Below, piece by piece: positions 5,921 through 7,578 of a stretch of DNA of 7,578 nt. The translations under genes and the position numbers were made by a program. Position 1 is the first letter of the stretch. Each line of letters starts with the position of its first letter. Source of the stretch: an uncultured Pelolinea sp. (GTDB taxonomy: Bacteria; Chloroflexota; Anaerolineae; Anaerolineales; Anaerolineaceae); the NCBI GenBank assembly GCA_937902055.1, contig CALGUJ010000374.1:1-7578 (forward strand). Reading direction: 5' to 3'. The notes under the pieces were generated by a model that was not told the DNA's origin, did no database searches, and saw only the letters and a list, made by a program, of their open reading frames with translations.

Positions 5921-7372
5921 TTATTCTACATGCTGGTGCTGTTGGTCAGGGATGATCGTGGAAGCCGCCAAGCCAAGGGAAATCCACCAATATGGCATGG
6001 CAAAGGAATCGATACTGAATCCTTCCAGGATCAAGGCTAACAATACAAAACAACCCATAAAACCCAACGTCGAGACTGTCAAGGAACTGGAGCGTACTTT
6101 GTTTATCAAGGTTGGTATTAATGATATCAACCAACCTGTAAAAAGAGCAAAACCGACCAATCCGGTCTCGGCCAAAAGGCGCAGCCACAGACTCTTAATA
6201 TTTAACAGCAGTGTGGTACGGTTCAACAGATTTTCCACTTCCACCAACGACCAGCCATAAGCCGGCAGGTATTTCGGAAAATAAAAACCGGCATTCCCCA
6301 ATCCAACTCCCAGGAAGGGATATGCGTTAAAAATGTTCCAACCGGTCAACCAATAGATCACGCGGTCGCCGAACTTCAATTCGTTGAAGAACCGCAGCAG
6401 CGAATCCTCTTGTGCAAAAGAGAATGTGAACAGGCTCTCCATGCGCGGATCGATTTTGCTGAACGCGTAAGCCACTCCCAAAATGATCAGAAAATATATC
6501 GCGATGATTAATCCTGAAATTACGCCTCGTTTGGGGTTGAGAGCAGGATTTGTCATTGATGTCCGCAACCGATCCTGAATGGCGGTTACGATCCTTCCAT
6601 GGGCCATGATAATAATGAGAACTAAAGTGAGGAGAAAAGCAGCCACACCTACGCGCGAGAGTGTAAGAATCAACGCGCCGATACCGCCAAGCAGCAGCGC
6701 ATTCTCGAAAGTAAAAAATCCCAACCGGAAGGGATGAAACGAATGTCGTTTCCAGGTGCAAGCCAGCCATAATGGCAGGTAAAGCATGTTCAATTGGTGC
6801 GCCAACCAGGACGGCTCTAACGCAAAGCCATTGATGCGCTGACGGTAAAGTACGCGCGCGGAGACCATTCCCTGGAAATCGAACATCCATTGCGGATAAT
6901 GCCTCGGCCCGTACCAGAAGAAGGCTTGCATGGCGCACCAAACAAGCATAATTAACCCGCTCCAGTTGATGACCCGGATAGTGGTTTGCAGGTCTTTTTC
7001 GGCTTCTATAAAAGAACTGGCAGCGATGAAGAAGCAAAAACCGATCAGCAGTGTGGAAAATGCCGAAATGGTTGGAGCAAACTGATCGATTCCTTTGAAA
7101 GCTGGAACGTGATAGAAAAGAGAGAGCATGGCTGCAATTAAAGCGGCGATGCAAAACAACAGTAACGGAAGAATATGGCCTGAGAATTGCCTGTTGCCCC
7201 GCAACCCGGGCAGAAACCAGGATAGCATAAGAACAATCAGAAACAGGATTGCCGGGCTGGCCACGGAATCGGAACCCAGCATTCGCGCCACAAGCGGCAT
7301 GCTGCTGATCGGGAGCACGGCAACCAATGCGAACCAGCAATATCGGCTGATTTTCCGAAGGATTTCATCCAT
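5921..7372 (-). CDS. O-antigen ligase/polymerase family polytopic membrane protein (Wzy/WaaL-like)
   Basis: A 483-residue, strongly hydrophobic protein with about 11-12 predicted membrane helices. It has the marks of the O-antigen ligase/polymerase superfamily: RINGFALEPSWLAH (179-192, the conserved Arg-x-x-Gly/Pro region before a helix), LTLSRVG (236-242), a large periplasmic loop (about 300-400) beginning with GDRVIYWLTGWNIF, then NAYPFLGVGLGNAGF (349-363) and LRLLAETGLVGF (397-408). The family joins or polymerises lipid-linked glycans at the outer face of the cytoplasmic membrane. With a Wzz-like gene just upstream, a polymerase role is slightly favoured over a ligase, but sequence alone does not separate them. 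The ATG at 7372 is chosen: it overlaps the upstream stop by 8 bases (ATGGATGA), suggesting coupling. A TTG at 7390 would add six residues (MEKPPA) with no better support. Confidence 0.85.
   Translation of the reverse strand: MDEILRKISRYCWFALVAVLPISSMPLVARMLGSDSVASPAILFLIVLMLSWFLPGLRGNRQFSGHILPLLLFCIAALIAAMLSLFYHVPAFKGIDQFAPTISAFSTLLIGFCFFIAASSFIEAEKDLQTTIRVINWSGLIMLVWCAMQAFFWYGPRHYPQWMFDFQGMVSARVLYRQRINGFALEPSWLAHQLNMLYLPLWLACTWKRHSFHPFRLGFFTFENALLLGGIGALILTLSRVGVAAFLLTLVLIIIMAHGRIVTAIQDRLRTSMTNPALNPKRGVISGLIIAIYFLIILGVAYAFSKIDPRMESLFTFSFAQEDSLLRFFNELKFGDRVIYWLTGWNIFNAYPFLGVGLGNAGFYFPKYLPAYGWSLVEVENLLNRTTLLLNIKSLWLRLLAETGLVGFALFTGWLISLIPTLINKVRSSSLTVSTLGFMGCFVLLALILEGFSIDSFAMPYWWISLGLAASTIIPDQQHQHVE
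5923..5928 (-). promoter_or_regulatory. -10-like TAGAAT before the peptidase gene (weak)
   Basis: On the minus strand TAGAAT lies 15 bases before the peptidase ATG, within the last codons and stop of the upstream ligase-family gene. It could give the peptidase a second, internal promoter with a very short leader. No -35 match is visible at normal spacing, and the hexamer may be chance, so this is listed only as a possibility. Confidence 0.2.
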
Positions 7373-7578
7373 TGCCGGAGGTTTTTCCAAGTTGAAAACG
7401 GATACTCAAGATCAGGATCGCGCTCAACAACCCGATCACCATGCCGCTGAGTACCTGGATATTGGTTTGGTATCTCACCGGCTTGACAGGCAGGTCACCC
7501 TGATCGGATAGCACGACCGCCAAAGCCGAGAACAAGCCGCGGCTCTGCGCCAATTCCGTCTCAACCAAGGAGCTGGCA
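7365..7578 (-). CDS. C-terminus of a probable Wzz-like polysaccharide chain-length/co-polymerase protein (5' end outside window)
   Basis: Seventy codons are visible and the frame is open to the window edge; a TTG at 7568 is not the real start. The fragment has an extracytoplasmic segment ending in DLPVKPVRYQTNIQVL, then one membrane helix (about residues 41-60, SGMVIGLLSAILILSI) and a short basic cytoplasmic tail (RFQLGKTSGNG). A proline-containing stretch just before a terminal helix with spaced glycines is the usual end of Wzz/polysaccharide co-polymerase proteins, which set glycan chain length with Wzy. No kinase domain follows, so it is not a BY-kinase fusion at this end. The call rests on the C-terminus and on the next gene being Wzy/WaaL-like, so another membrane-anchored envelope protein remains possible. 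Confidence 0.6.
   Translation of the reverse strand, partial: ASSLVETELAQSRGLFSALAVVLSDQGDLPVKPVRYQTNIQVLSGMVIGLLSAILILSIRFQLGKTSGNG

Noticed and set aside
5299..5955. A 218-codon plus-strand frame antisense to the peptidase N-terminus
   Set aside because: Its translation is Arg/Cys/Ser-rich low-complexity material opposite the Thr/Ala/Pro linker, as expected for a shadow frame.
6327..7340. A 337-codon open frame on the minus strand inside the ligase-family gene
   Set aside because: It lies in another frame of a gene with clear family motifs; its translation is rich in Arg, His, Ser and Cys, with no domain pattern. It is a shadow frame.
7373..7390. TTG at 7390 as start of the ligase-family gene
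   Set aside because: The ATG at 7372 gives a compact 8-base overlap with the upstream stop and a normal N-terminus; the six extra residues add no recognisable feature.

Overview
The window looks like bacterial chromosome with a GC content near one half. It is densely packed: seven complete genes plus a partial gene at each edge, and no non-coding gap longer than about 85 bases. My best guess for the host is a member of Chloroflexota, probably class Anaerolineae. This is inference from the style of the proteins (a membrane-anchored metalloprotease ending in an immune-inhibitor-A-like beta module, small glycine-zipper membrane proteins, a PfkB kinase between them) and from -10-like hexamers lying very close to start codons. 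No rRNA or marker gene fixes the taxon. I see no tRNA, rRNA, CRISPR array, insertion sequence or phage gene.

Left part (2-1827, plus strand): the end of a polysaccharide/glycolipid operon. It holds the C-terminal three quarters of a membrane-bound family 2 glycosyltransferase (polyprenyl-phosphate sugar type) overlapping by ATGA with a complete WecE/RffA-type sugar aminotransferase. Together they suggest production of a 4-amino-4,6-dideoxyhexose and its transfer, or transfer of a partner sugar, onto a lipid carrier.

Middle part (1856-3850, plus strand): four genes with little obvious link to sugar polymers: an unrecognised two-helix membrane protein, a 66-residue membrane protein, a PfkB-family kinase with a GASD active-site variant, and a 70-residue YtxH-like protein. 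The two small proteins on either side of the kinase both carry a GxxxGxxxG glycine zipper in their single membrane helix. -10-like hexamers lie just upstream of the first and last of these genes.

Right part (3847-7578, minus strand): an envelope operon read toward the centre. In transcription order it holds the C-terminus of a probable Wzz-like chain-length/co-polymerase protein, an O-antigen ligase/polymerase-family membrane protein (overlap of 8 bases), and a membrane-anchored, presumably extracellular, zinc metallopeptidase.

The plus- and minus-strand gene sets collide at 3847-3850, where one TTAA supplies both stop codons. A stem-loop lies directly beyond, inside the end of the peptidase gene. 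No wholly new system is evident. The points most worth a second look are the protease's place in a polysaccharide assembly operon, the paired glycine-zipper proteins around the kinase, and the compact convergent junction.
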